Source of the DNA: Cytophagaceae bacterium
GTDB taxonomy: Bacteria > Bacteroidota > Bacteroidia > Cytophagales > Spirosomataceae
NCBI GenBank assembly: GCA_027486845.1
Contig: JAIXOL010000068.1
Span: forward strand, 1 to 64,000
Direction: 5' to 3'
DNA: 64,000 nt
Shown here: positions 24,712-33,489 of the stretch, piece after piece
Numbering within the stretch: position 1 is the first letter of the stretch
Layout of the letters: each line of letters opens with the position of its first letter
The notes under the pieces: generated by a model
Told to the model about the DNA's origin: nothing
Database searches by the model: none
Seen by the model: the letters and a program-made list of their open reading frames with translations, nothing else
Position numbers and translations under genes: made by a program

Positions 24712-26751
24712 ATGTATTTACTTTTTATAGCATTATTTCTTGTTTTTCTTTGGCAAATTCATCGGAATACCTCGTGTATTTCCGAAAGCCTCAACGACTA
24801 TTTAATCAAGTATTTCGTTGGATTGGTTTCTTGCATTATTCCAACAGGCTTCTTTTTATCTGAACTCAACCAACTTGGTCATGCGGTATCTTGGGGTTTA
24901 GGCATAAACTTTTCGGCTTTATTATTTTATTTCTTTTTTACAAAAATCTCCGAAAACCACCAATATTCGCTTTTTAATTCCCTTAAAAATATATCAAAAA
25001 GCATTTTTAACATTTGGCAGACCCAAGGTTTTTTAGGCAAAGCTATATTTGGAATATTAGGTTTAGGCTTAGTAATTGTCAGTATTTTAAATTTGGGAAT
25101 ATTTTTCTTAACTTATCCTAACGAATGGGATAGCATGACTGGGCATTTGGTAAAATGTGCTTTATACCTCCAAAATGGTAACATGAATCGCCTACAAGGC
25201 ACAACTTGGACGATTGATTTTTACCCAAATTCATTGCCAACTTTACAGATGTTTGGCTTTCATCTTTTTGGTGAGCAAGGATTTAAAGTTATTCATTACT
25301 TATCTTATTGGCTTTTTGCAATATCAGCTTACGGAATAACTTTTAAAATAACTAAAAGCAAATCTGCCTCCTTACTTGTTTTTTTACTTTCAGCTCTACT
25401 TCCAACGGCATTAGTACAAGCGACTACCACTGAAACTGACATCGTTTTGTCCGCCTATTTAGGATGTTTGACCTATTTCATGTTTTCGTTTAAAGACAAG
25501 CCTTCTCAGCTCAATGTTTCGCTTATTGCATTGATGTCAGGTATTTGGATTGGACATAAAGTTACCTTCTTACTGATTGCACCAGCAGCAATGGTTGTAG
25601 CGTTTCATACGGTTTTGCTAAAAAAGCAGTTTTATCAACACATCAAACTGTTTATAATTGTATTTATCACGGCAATAAGCATTTATGCCCTGCCAACTGG
25701 CTATATCGGTAATTTAAAAGAATCTAAAAAATTTAGTTTGGGAAGCCTTTCTGCACCCCAAATGGTTATGCAATGGCACGGCATTGAGCATTATACAGGA
25801 AAAGAAAAAATCAAAAACTTAACATACAATATTGGTCGCTATTCTTCTGATTTTTTAAATATGGATGGACTTAGAAGTTCGCCTTTAGGTAAAGAATTAA
25901 ATGATATTGTACGATATTGGCCAAATAAAGCATTTAGGGAATTGAATCTTGAGGGTGGACACTTCACGGTTGTTTCATATTTTTCTTTTGAACATCCGGT
26001 AAGATTTTATCTCGAAAGACCTTTTTGGGGATTTATTGGCTTTGGCTTGATACTGCCATGCATCTTTTTTTTGGGTTGGAAAGTTTTGCAAAATTTTAAG
26101 AAATTAAATAGTGTAGAAAAAAGCTTTTTGGTACTTGGTTTTGCAGCAATATTACACTTTTTATCGCTGTGTTATTCAGCTCCTTATGACCCTATCAAGG
26201 CTCGTTATTTTCTGAATATGGCGGTTTGGTGCATGCCGATACTTTCGTTAATTGTCTTATCTTGGTTTCAGAGAAAATCAATCCTTAAAAACATATTCTT
26301 GATAAGCATTTGCTGTTTAATTGTTCTTTCGGCAATACCTGCAATTCTATACTTGCGTATTCATCCTGTTTTTGAGGAGAAAAATATCTTTAATACAACT
26401 CGTTTAGAATTGATTATGATTGCTCGACCTAATGTATACGAGGCCTACAAAAAATTTGACGAATTAGTACCGAAAGATGCCATAGTCGCACTCGGAACCC
26501 AACAAGAACACGAAGATTTTGAATATCCACTTTGGGGAGAAGACTTTAAACGAAAACTTATACCGATTCATCCATTTAGAAGTCTCGTAAAACCTATTCC
26601 TGCCGAAGCACAGTATTTATTTTATTCAAAAGGAGTTATTCCGTTTCAAGAAGGAGATATTCAGCTCAATTCTATCATTACCAAATCGCATATACCTGTC
26701 AATGATAGTGAGTTTTATTTAAGAAAGTTAACCCCCAAAGTGGAATTTTAG
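24712..26751 (+). CDS. Large multi-span membrane protein, possible GT-C glycosyltransferase
   Basis: This 679-residue protein has about a dozen hydrophobic segments and a soluble C-terminal part (about 570-679). The first long extracytoplasmic loop holds the acidic segment YPNEWDSMTGHLVKCALYL; an acidic residue in that loop is the catalytic mark of lipid-linked GT-C enzymes such as ArnT and PMT families. I cannot name a family with confidence. A role in transferring a sugar from a polyprenyl-linked donor is inferred from topology and from the sugar-modifying neighbours. The next gene starts 5 bases after its stop. Confidence 0.65.
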   Translation: MYLLFIALFLVFLWQIHRNTSCISESLNDYLIKYFVGLVSCIIPTGFFLSELNQLGHAVSWGLGINFSALLFYFFFTKISENHQYSLFNSLKNISKSIFNIWQTQGFLGKAIFGILGLGLVIVSILNLGIFFLTYPNEWDSMTGHLVKCALYLQNGNMNRLQGTTWTIDFYPNSLPTLQMFGFHLFGEQGFKVIHYLSYWLFAISAYGITFKITKSKSASLLVFLLSALLPTALVQATTTETDIVLSAYLGCLTYFMFSFKDKPSQLNVSLIALMSGIWIGHKVTFLLIAPAAMVVAFHTVLLKKQFYQHIKLFIIVFITAISIYALPTGYIGNLKESKKFSLGSLSAPQMVMQWHGIEHYTGKEKIKNLTYNIGRYSSDFLNMDGLRSSPLGKELNDIVRYWPNKAFRELNLEGGHFTVVSYFSFEHPVRFYLERPFWGFIGFGLILPCIFFLGWKVLQNFKKLNSVEKSFLVLGFAAILHFLSLCYSAPYDPIKARYFLNMAVWCMPILSLIVLSWFQRKSILKNIFLISICCLIVLSAIPAILYLRIHPVFEEKNIFNTTRLELIMIARPNVYEAYKKFDELVPKDAIVALGTQQEHEDFEYPLWGEDFKRKLIPIHPFRSLVKPIPAEAQYLFYSKGVIPFQEGDIQLNSIITKSHIPVNDSEFYLRKLTPKVEF

Positions 26752-26756
26752 AATAA

Positions 26757-27527
26757 ATGGAAGAGAAATTGAAGAGAAAATGCAATAATAGCTCTCATTT
26801 AATGATTGGGGGTGATGAGCTTGTAATTGGCATTATGCAACCTTACGTTTTTCCATACATTGGCTATTTTCAGCTCATCAAGGCAGTTGATAAATTTATT
26901 GTATACGATGATGTAGCATTTATCAATAAAGGTTGGATAAATCGAAATAACATTCTAGTCAATGGAAAAGCATCTATGTTTACTATTCCTTTGGTTGGAG
27001 CAAGTCAAAATCGACTAATTCGAGATATTGAGGTAGATAACTTAGCGGCTTGGAGTAAAAAGTTTTTAAAAACCATTGAGCAATCATACAAAAAAGCACC
27101 GTTTTATAAACAAGGTTTCCAGTTATTAGAGCAAATTTTCAACTTACCAACAGCAAATATTGCTGAATTAGGAGTAAATAGTTTGAAAGAAACCTGCAAA
27201 TACTTAAATATCAAAACTGAAATTATAGAAAGTTCAACGATTTACAATAACCAGGATCTAAAAGCACAAGTCCGAATTTTGGATATTTGTTTGCAAGAAA
27301 AAGCCAATCATTACATCAATCCAATTGGTGGAATGGCTATCTATGACAAACAACTTTTTGCGGATAAAGAAATCTTACTTAATTTTATCAAAGCAAAACC
27401 CATTCAATATAAGCAATTTAACAAGTATAATGAATCTTTTGTACCGTGGCTTTCTATCATCGACTTCCTGATGTTTTGCTCTGTAGAAGAAATCAACGAA
27501 CATTTAAATAAATTTGAATTAGTCTGA
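26757..27527 (+). CDS. WbqC family protein
   Basis: This protein of 256 residues (241 if the ATG at 26802 is used) begins its conserved core at VIGIMQPYVFPYIGYFQLI, then VDKFIVYDDVAFINKGWINRN, which is the signature of the WbqC family found in O-antigen and other surface-polysaccharide clusters. The biochemical role of WbqC proteins is poorly known; they are suspected of acting on amino-sugar or amino-acid decorations. The core starts shortly after the internal methionine, so the later start is quite possible. It almost abuts the membrane-protein gene, so the two are probably co-translated. Confidence 0.82.
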   Translation: MEEKLKRKCNNSSHLMIGGDELVIGIMQPYVFPYIGYFQLIKAVDKFIVYDDVAFINKGWINRNNILVNGKASMFTIPLVGASQNRLIRDIEVDNLAAWSKKFLKTIEQSYKKAPFYKQGFQLLEQIFNLPTANIAELGVNSLKETCKYLNIKTEIIESSTIYNNQDLKAQVRILDICLQEKANHYINPIGGMAIYDKQLFADKEILLNFIKAKPIQYKQFNKYNESFVPWLSIIDFLMFCSVEEINEHLNKFELV

Positions 27528-27539
27528 TAAGTCGATAGA

Positions 27540-27556
27540 CCACAGGCGGCAGTCCA
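27540..27556 (-). repeat. Copy of the degenerate GGACTG-type intergenic repeat
   Basis: Read on the minus strand the 17-mer TGGACTGCCGCCTGTGG matches the copy at 1342-1358 at 13 of 17 positions. It is the only unusual sequence in the 65-base gap before the acyltransferase gene. Confidence 0.4.
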
Positions 27557-27592
27557 TAGTAGTGTTTTAAATTCTAAAAACTAAAAATAAAA

Positions 27593-28252
27593 ATGGCCAA
27601 AGTAGTAGTTTTCGGTACGGAACTGGTGGCAGAATTAGCCCATTATTATCTCACAAATGATTCAGAACATGAAATCGTAGCATTTACAGTTAACAAAGAA
27701 TATATCAAAGAAGATATTTTCTGTGGCTTGCCAGTTGTGCCTTTTGAAGATATAACTACACTTTATCCACCTGCCGACTATAAATTTTTCGCCCCTTTGA
27801 GCGAGCGTAAAATGAATATGATTCGTGCCAAAGTCTATGCCGAGGCCAAAGAAAAAGGCTACTCTTTCATTTCGTACATAAGTTCAAAAGCAACAGTTTT
27901 GACTGACCAAATCGGTGAAAATTGCTTTATTCTCGAAGATAATACAATACAGCCTTTCGTAAAAATCGGAAACGATGTTGTGCTTTGGAGTGGTAATCAC
28001 ATCGGCCATCATAGCGAAATCAAAGACCATGTCTATTTTACTTCGCACGTAGTATTATCGGGACGATGCGTAGTTGGCGAATATTCATTCTTTGGTGTAA
28101 ATGCCACAATCAGAGATGGCTGTACGCTTGGCGAAGGCACTCTCGTAGCTATGGGTGCAAACATAACCAAAACAAAAACTGACTCTTGGAGCATTTGGAA
28201 AGGCAATCCTGCCGTAAAATCTGAAGTATCGAGCAAAGACATTAATTTATAA
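27593..28252 (+). CDS. Left-handed beta-helix sugar acyltransferase, NeuD/PglD-like
   Basis: This 219-residue protein has an N-terminal Rossmann-like region (KVVVFGTELVAELAHYYL) and a C-terminal hexapeptide-repeat beta-helix (about 110-205: VKIGNDVVLWSGNHIGHHSEIKDHVYF). This two-part build is that of NeuD/PglD-type O- or N-acyltransferases that modify sugars in surface glycans using an acyl-CoA donor. The acceptor is unknown. It lies between the WbqC gene and a methyltransferase gene, in keeping with a decoration cluster. Confidence 0.8.
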   Translation: MAKVVVFGTELVAELAHYYLTNDSEHEIVAFTVNKEYIKEDIFCGLPVVPFEDITTLYPPADYKFFAPLSERKMNMIRAKVYAEAKEKGYSFISYISSKATVLTDQIGENCFILEDNTIQPFVKIGNDVVLWSGNHIGHHSEIKDHVYFTSHVVLSGRCVVGEYSFFGVNATIRDGCTLGEGTLVAMGANITKTKTDSWSIWKGNPAVKSEVSSKDINL

Positions 28253-28325
28253 TAAAACGTAGATAGCTTTTAAAAACGGTTCAAAAACTCGAACTTTGAG
28301 CCTTAATCTTTGAATATTTCTGAAA

Positions 28326-29210
28326 ATGAATCAATTTTTTGACCAACTAATTTGTCCAAAAACACATACAAAACTTGTTTTATCGGCCGATGGCAAAACC
28401 CTTAATAATACTTCAAGCGAAGAACCTGTAAGCTATGACGTAAACGACATCGTTGATTTGGTTTTTCCGAGAGAACTTTTTGAGCAAGACCGTAAAGAAC
28501 AAGTAGCCTACAACGATGCACACGCTCGCTACGACCGTGGCGTTTCTTGGGTTTTTGAATCACTTCATGCCAACGAAGCAGCTACTCGTAAGCAAATGAT
28601 TAGTTTATTAAAATTGAAACCTGGCATGAAAGTGCTTGAGGTTGGTGCGGGAACTGGTAAAGATTCAGCTTTTATTATTGATAAAATTACCCCCGGCGGA
28701 CACGCTGTTTTGTCCGATTTATCACCAGCAATGTTGAGCCACGCAAAAGAAAAATTTGCTGATAAAAAAGACGTTACGATTGATTACTTCATCGGAAATG
28801 GCTCTTATCTGCCATTTGAAGATAATACTTTCGATGCACTTTTCCATTTCGGAGGAATCAATACTTTCTCGGAAAGAGCAAAAGCTTTTGAAGAATTTAA
28901 CCGTGTAGTAAAAGTTGGCGGACGAGTTGTAGTTGGCGACGAAAGCGTGGGAGCATGGCTTCGTGACCAAAAAACATATCAAATCTTGATGGATGCCAAT
29001 CCAATGTTTGCTGATTTAGTTCCAATGCAAGATTTACCGAAAAACATCAAAGACGTAAAACTTCAATGGATTTTCGGAAATGGCTATTATGTGCTTGATT
29101 TTCGTAAAACAAAAAAAGCTCCAACTGTAAATGTGAATTTACCTATTCCCAACAAAGATTTTGTTGATAATTGGAAATTGCGTGCTATTAAAAATCGTAA
29201 AACGAAATAA
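28326..29210 (+). CDS. Class I SAM-dependent methyltransferase
   Basis: This 294-residue protein opens with a short region reminiscent of Trm112-like domains (about 5-50, CPKTHTKLVLS) but without a complete zinc-binding cysteine set. A class I methyltransferase domain follows, with motif I VLEVGAGTGKDS at 103-114 and the acidic post-motif LSDLSPAMLSHAKEKF. The C-terminal 80 residues are basic. The substrate is not evident; from the neighbours it could be a glycan or lipid-linked intermediate. Confidence 0.82.
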   Translation: MNQFFDQLICPKTHTKLVLSADGKTLNNTSSEEPVSYDVNDIVDLVFPRELFEQDRKEQVAYNDAHARYDRGVSWVFESLHANEAATRKQMISLLKLKPGMKVLEVGAGTGKDSAFIIDKITPGGHAVLSDLSPAMLSHAKEKFADKKDVTIDYFIGNGSYLPFEDNTFDALFHFGGINTFSERAKAFEEFNRVVKVGGRVVVGDESVGAWLRDQKTYQILMDANPMFADLVPMQDLPKNIKDVKLQWIFGNGYYVLDFRKTKKAPTVNVNLPIPNKDFVDNWKLRAIKNRKTK

Positions 29211-29274
29211 CACTAATTACAGCAAAACCAAAATTGTAAAGATTTTTGTGGCGAATGAATAAGAAAAATATTCC

Positions 29275-29306
29275 CTCATTCACACATTCACTCATTCACT
29301 CATTCC
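29275..29306 (+). repeat. Tandem CATTCACT repeat just before the beta-propeller gene
   Basis: Four near-perfect copies of an 8-base word (CATTCAC plus one base) end four bases before the start codon. The array lies where the ribosome would bind, so copy number could affect translation. A degenerate version precedes nadK. Confidence 0.6.
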
Positions 29307-29309
29307 ACA

Positions 29310-30242
29310 ATGTGGCAGAAAAAAGGACTCGTTTACAAGCCCGATGGTAGTTTATCGCATAGCCGTTCGCACGCACAAGTCCCTTATGCGTTCAAGCATA
29401 AAGACTTTTTGAGAGTTTATTTCTCTTCAAGAGATGATAACGGGTATTCTCGCCCAACATTTATTGATGTTGATTACGACGACCCAACTAAGATTCTTTA
29501 CATCCACGATACATTTGTATTGGACTTAGGTGGTCCAGGCGAGTATGACGAAACAGGTGCTATGCCATCATGGTTTGTACCGCAAGCAAATGGAGACATT
29601 TGGTTGTATTATACTGGTTGGAACAGAACTCACAATTCATATCGTCTTTCGATGGGACTTGCTGTAAGCACCGATGATGGCTTGAATTTTAAAAAAATGT
29701 TTCGTGGGCCTATTATGGATCGCTCGATTCATAACCCGATTTGGGCAGCACAGCCCTCGGTGATGTTTGTCAACGGAAAGTGGATGATGTGGCATATTTC
29801 GGGTCAGAAATGTGAGTATATTCACGGCTATCCTGAGCCTTTCTACGATTGTCGAGTTGCAATTTCAAATGATGGCATCAATTGGACACCAACTGGTGAC
29901 GTGGCACTTCCTTTTGATGATTTTCTTCATGCAGTAGGCCGCCCGAGTGTATTTCACGAAAACGGTATTTTTAAAATGTATTATTCTTATCGACATACAC
30001 TTGATTATCGCACTGACCGCAATCAAAGTTACAGAATGGGATATGCCGAATCAGTTGATGGTTACAAATGGGAGCGTAAAGATGACCTAGTTGGTATTCA
30101 TAAATCAGAAAACCCAGCCGATTTTGACTACCAAATGATAAATTATGCTCACTGTTATGAACATAATGGTAAAAAATATTTGTTATATAACGGTAATGGT
30201 TTTGGAGCAGCTGGTTTTGCCTATGCTGTTTTAGAAAAATAA
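29310..30242 (+). CDS. Five-bladed beta-propeller protein, glycosidase-like (GH43/GH130-type fold)
   Basis: This 310-residue protein has the repeated blade patterns of glycoside hydrolase/phosphorylase propellers: RVYFSSRDDNGYSRP, IWLYYTGWNRT, WAAQPSVMFVNGKWMMWHISG, VGRPSVFHENGIFKMYYSYR and YEHNGKKYLLYNGNG. There is no signal peptide, so it is probably cytosolic. Close relatives, as I recall, often sit in polysaccharide or methyltransferase clusters and are uncharacterised. Acidic residues at the propeller centre (for example in EYDETGAMPSW) could be catalytic, but the reaction is not predicted. Confidence 0.72.
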   Translation: MWQKKGLVYKPDGSLSHSRSHAQVPYAFKHKDFLRVYFSSRDDNGYSRPTFIDVDYDDPTKILYIHDTFVLDLGGPGEYDETGAMPSWFVPQANGDIWLYYTGWNRTHNSYRLSMGLAVSTDDGLNFKKMFRGPIMDRSIHNPIWAAQPSVMFVNGKWMMWHISGQKCEYIHGYPEPFYDCRVAISNDGINWTPTGDVALPFDDFLHAVGRPSVFHENGIFKMYYSYRHTLDYRTDRNQSYRMGYAESVDGYKWERKDDLVGIHKSENPADFDYQMINYAHCYEHNGKKYLLYNGNGFGAAGFAYAVLEK

Positions 30243-30344
30243 ATCAATTACTGACAATTATCATTATTTTCTCAATCAGTAACATCTAATTTTACTAAAA
30301 ATTAAAATCCCCCTTTAGGGCGAGATGCGTAATAGTTAGGAATT

Positions 30345-31151
30345 ATGAAACAACAATTTAACAAAGACGGATATATTATCATCAAAAACTTCTTTTCAAA
30401 AGAAGAAATTAATAAAATTTATACCGAAGCACGTAGCCTTTTTGCCCTGCAAATTGAGCGAGTTTTGGGCAAAAAAGTTGACATCAACGACCGTGATACT
30501 TTCGAGCAAGCCATGTTCGATTTATTCGAGGCCGATTTTACAACTTTTGTAAATACAGGAAAACAGGCACAACACCTAATTTCTTTGCATCATTTAGGTA
30601 CTGACCCTAAAATCATTCAAGTATTGAAAGATTTAGGTTATGAATTCCCGATGATTGGAGTTCGTCCTGCGATGCAATTCAACAGTCGATATTTATCAAA
30701 AGGCGGAAGCCATTGGAAATTGGGTGCTCACCAAGATTGGCGTACAGGTCAAGGCTCATTAGATAGTATAGTTATGTGGTTTCCGATGGTTGATTGTGGT
30801 GCTGATTTAGGTGCTTTACAAATCCTTCCTGCAAGCCACAAAGATGGACTTCTAAAATCTGATACTTCAGGTTATTTGGGAAGTATTCAAGAAGATTTAC
30901 CTGAAGAAGATTATATTCAAACATCTTTTAAAGTGGGTGACTTATTGATTTTCTCTGCGTTTTTGATTCACCGTTCGGGCGAAAATATTACCAAAAATAT
31001 TCGTTGGTCAATTCAGTTGCGTTATAATAATATGGCCGAGCCGACTTTTAAAGAAAGGGGTTTCCCGATGCCATATATCTACAAACCAGAAGAAAACTTG
31101 GTAACACCTGATTTCCCGACAAAAGAACAACTTGAAGAAGTTTTCGCATAA
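30345..31151 (+). CDS. Phytanoyl-CoA dioxygenase (PhyH) family oxygenase
   Basis: This 268-residue protein is a non-heme iron, 2-oxoglutarate-dependent oxygenase. The iron triad is H129-x-D131 (GAHQDWRTG) and H209 (FLIHRSGEN), and R220 probably binds the 2-oxoglutarate carboxylate. Bacterial members hydroxylate amino acids, sugars and secondary metabolites. Here it ends the six-gene cluster, so hydroxylation of the cluster's product is a reasonable inference. A large terminator-like hairpin lies 40 bases behind it. Confidence 0.86.
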   Translation: MKQQFNKDGYIIIKNFFSKEEINKIYTEARSLFALQIERVLGKKVDINDRDTFEQAMFDLFEADFTTFVNTGKQAQHLISLHHLGTDPKIIQVLKDLGYEFPMIGVRPAMQFNSRYLSKGGSHWKLGAHQDWRTGQGSLDSIVMWFPMVDCGADLGALQILPASHKDGLLKSDTSGYLGSIQEDLPEEDYIQTSFKVGDLLIFSAFLIHRSGENITKNIRWSIQLRYNNMAEPTFKERGFPMPYIYKPEENLVTPDFPTKEQLEEVFA

Positions 31152-31191
31152 ATTAACTTAGGCGAATAAGATATTCTTCTCAAATTGATAC

Positions 31192-31257
31192 AAAGCGTAG
31201 TAAATTAAGACGAAAACCATTTTTTTAGATGGAATTTCTTGATTTGCTACGCTTTTT
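31192..31257 (+). terminator. Long terminator hairpin after the PhyH gene
   Basis: AAAGCGTAG (31192) and CTACGCTTT anchor a 19-pair stem with two wobble pairs, and a small CCAT/ATGG hairpin lies in its loop. The 3' arm ends in five T. It probably ends the putative glycan cluster. The remaining spacer to nagB is AT-rich with no gene. Confidence 0.8.
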
Positions 31258-31385
31258 GCTTATTTTCGCAATTATAGTTATTCATTGCTTAGGTTTTATT
31301 AAAAAAATATTTTTTAATAAATTAAGTTATAGTAAAATATTATATCTTTCAGCCATAATTATGATGTACTAAAATAAATAATTTT

Positions 31386-31393
31386 TACCTTTG
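31386..31393 (+). promoter_or_regulatory. Candidate -7 element for nagB
   Basis: TACCTTTG followed by T-G lies 46 bases before the start codon and is identical to the uppS -7 element. No -33 TTTG is evident. Confidence 0.5.
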
Positions 31394-31439
31394 TGAAAAT
31401 TTTTTATTTTAACGAATAAAACCAAAAACTACGACAATA

Positions 31440-33362
31440 ATGAAGCAACAGCTTATTACAACTGACCCTATTGCTTACGAAAAGATTCCAACCAAGATTT
31501 TTAAAGATTCAAAGGAAGCATCAAATGCCGTGGCTCACGAAATAGCCGAATTAATTAGAGAACGACAACGCCAAAACCGAAATTGTATTTTAGGTCTTGC
31601 TACAGGTTCGTCTCCAAAAACAGTTTATGCAGAGTTAATCCGTATGCACCGTGAAGAAGGTTTGAGCTTTAAAAATGTGGTTTCTTTCAACTTAGATGAG
31701 TATTTTCCGATGGAACCAGACTCTTTGCAGAGCTATGTAAGGTTCATGAAGGAACAACTTTTCGATCATGTGGATATTCCAAAAGAAAATTATTTTATTC
31801 CAGATGGAACAGTTCCTGCAAGTAAAGTAAAAGATTTTAGTGAAGAATATGAGCGTAAAATAGATGCAGTCGGTGGCTTAGATTTTCAATTATTAGGTAT
31901 TGGTGCAAACGGACATATTGGATTCAATGAGCCCGGTTCATTGGTTAATTCACGTACCCGTTTAATGATGCTCGATCACTCAACTCGTGTGGCCGCAGCT
32001 TCTGACTTTGGTGGTAGCTTAGTAAAAGTGCCCAAAAAGGCCATTACAATGGGTGTTTCAAAGATTTTGAGTGCGAAAAGAGTAGTTTTATTAGCTTGGG
32101 GTGAAAGAAAAGCTCCAGTAATTGCCGAAGCCGTTGAAGGCCGTGTAACCGAAACAATTCCAGCATCTTATCTACAGACACACCCAAATGCGATGTTTGT
32201 AATCGACGAACGTGCCGCTCACGAGCTTACTCGTATGCGTACGCCTTGGGTGGTAGAAGACGTTGAGTGGACAAGTGAGATGGTCAAGAAAGCCGTGACA
32301 AACTTGGCTCTTACACTTGGAAAACCAATCTTGAAGTTGACAAACAAAGAATATAACGATAATGGTTTAAGTGATTTATTAGCTCGCCACGGACAAGCGT
32401 ATGAGATAAATATTGATATTTTTAATCAATTACAGCATAGTATCTCTGGCTGGCCAGGTGGAAAACCTAATGCTGATGACACCAATCGACCAGAACGAGC
32501 TTTGCCTGCTAGAAAACGTGTGATAATTTTCAGCCCACACCCTGACGATGATATTATTTCGATGGGAGGAACTTTCCAACGTTTGGTTGACCAAGGACAC
32601 GATGTACACATTGGCTATCAAACTTCAGGAAATATCGCCGTAGCTGATGATGAAGCTATTCGTTTTATTGACTTTGTAGTTGATTTCAACGAAAAATTTG
32701 AAATCGAAAACAAAGAAACGCAACAACTTTTTGCGGATGCGAAAGCGTTCTTGAAAAACAAAAAAGACAGCGACGTAGATACTGATGCGGTACGATATGT
32801 AAAAGGCATTATACGCCGAGGTGAAGCAAAGGCAACTTGTCGTTTTGTGGGAATTCCAGAAAAAAACGTTCATTTTATGGATATGTCTTTTTACGAAACT
32901 GGACGAATCGAGAAAAAACCACTCGGTGCAGATGATGTTGCAGTAGTTGCCAATTTGATAGAATCAATCAAGCCTCACCAGGTATATGCAGCAGGCGATT
33001 TAGCCGACCCACACGGCACGCATAAGGTTTGTTTAGATGCCATTTTTGCGGCAGTTGAACAACTTAAACATAAAAATTTCATGAAAGATTGTTGGGTTTG
33101 GTTATATCGTGGTGCTTGGGCAGAATGGGATATTCACGAAATCGAAATGGCAGTACCCATGTCGCCTGACCAAGTTCTGCAAAAACGTATGGGTATTTTC
33201 AAACATCAATCTCAAAAAGATGGAGTGGTGTTCCAAGGAACTGATGCCCGTGAGTTTTGGCAACGTGCCGAAGAGCGGAACCGCGGAACGGCTCAACTGT
33301 ATAACAAACTAGGCTTGGCAGAATACGAAGCAATGGAAGCTTTTGTTAGATGGAAATTCTGA
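31440..33362 (+). CDS. nagB: Glucosamine-6-phosphate deaminase fused to a PIG-L/LmbE-type deacetylase domain
   Basis: This 640-residue protein has an N-terminal NagB domain (about 1-280) with LGLATGSSPK, the catalytic NLDEY (D86) and GIGANGHIGFNEPGS (153-167), which turns glucosamine-6-phosphate into fructose-6-phosphate and ammonia. From about 358 a PIG-L-type domain carries the zinc motif HPDDD (367-371) and a later histidine in DPHGTHKVC. PIG-L domains deacetylate N-acetylglucosaminyl compounds, so the fusion could remove acetyl groups before deamination. This fused form is known in Bacteroidota. It stands alone between two strong hairpins. Confidence 0.93.
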   Translation: MKQQLITTDPIAYEKIPTKIFKDSKEASNAVAHEIAELIRERQRQNRNCILGLATGSSPKTVYAELIRMHREEGLSFKNVVSFNLDEYFPMEPDSLQSYVRFMKEQLFDHVDIPKENYFIPDGTVPASKVKDFSEEYERKIDAVGGLDFQLLGIGANGHIGFNEPGSLVNSRTRLMMLDHSTRVAAASDFGGSLVKVPKKAITMGVSKILSAKRVVLLAWGERKAPVIAEAVEGRVTETIPASYLQTHPNAMFVIDERAAHELTRMRTPWVVEDVEWTSEMVKKAVTNLALTLGKPILKLTNKEYNDNGLSDLLARHGQAYEINIDIFNQLQHSISGWPGGKPNADDTNRPERALPARKRVIIFSPHPDDDIISMGGTFQRLVDQGHDVHIGYQTSGNIAVADDEAIRFIDFVVDFNEKFEIENKETQQLFADAKAFLKNKKDSDVDTDAVRYVKGIIRRGEAKATCRFVGIPEKNVHFMDMSFYETGRIEKKPLGADDVAVVANLIESIKPHQVYAAGDLADPHGTHKVCLDAIFAAVEQLKHKNFMKDCWVWLYRGAWAEWDIHEIEMAVPMSPDQVLQKRMGIFKHQSQKDGVVFQGTDAREFWQRAEERNRGTAQLYNKLGLAEYEAMEAFVRWKF

Positions 33363-33376
33363 TAAATTAAACAATA

Positions 33377-33426
33377 AAGGCATAAAAATAGCTGATTGCG
33401 AGTTCAATCGGCTATTTTTATGCCTT
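33377..33426. terminator. Bidirectional hairpin between nagB and lpdA
   Basis: AAGGCATAAAAATAGC and GCTATTTTTATGCCTT form a perfect 16-pair stem, extended by TGATTG/CAATCG. It lies between the convergent nagB and lpdA genes. A T-run is lacking, but its size and site suggest transcript-end function in both directions. Confidence 0.65.
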
Positions 33427-33489
33427 AAACCTTTCAAAGTTGGGTCTTTGACTTCGTTCAGCAACCAACCTTGATTCTTATCAATATTC

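Noticed and set aside
28326-28500. Complete Trm112-like zinc domain at the start of the methyltransferase
   Set aside because: Only one of the usual cysteines is present in the first 50 residues, so a zinc ribbon is not supported.
29275-29306. Possible CRISPR array in the CATTCACT or other tandem repeats
   Set aside because: Units are 7-14 bases with no unique spacers, and no cas genes are in the window.
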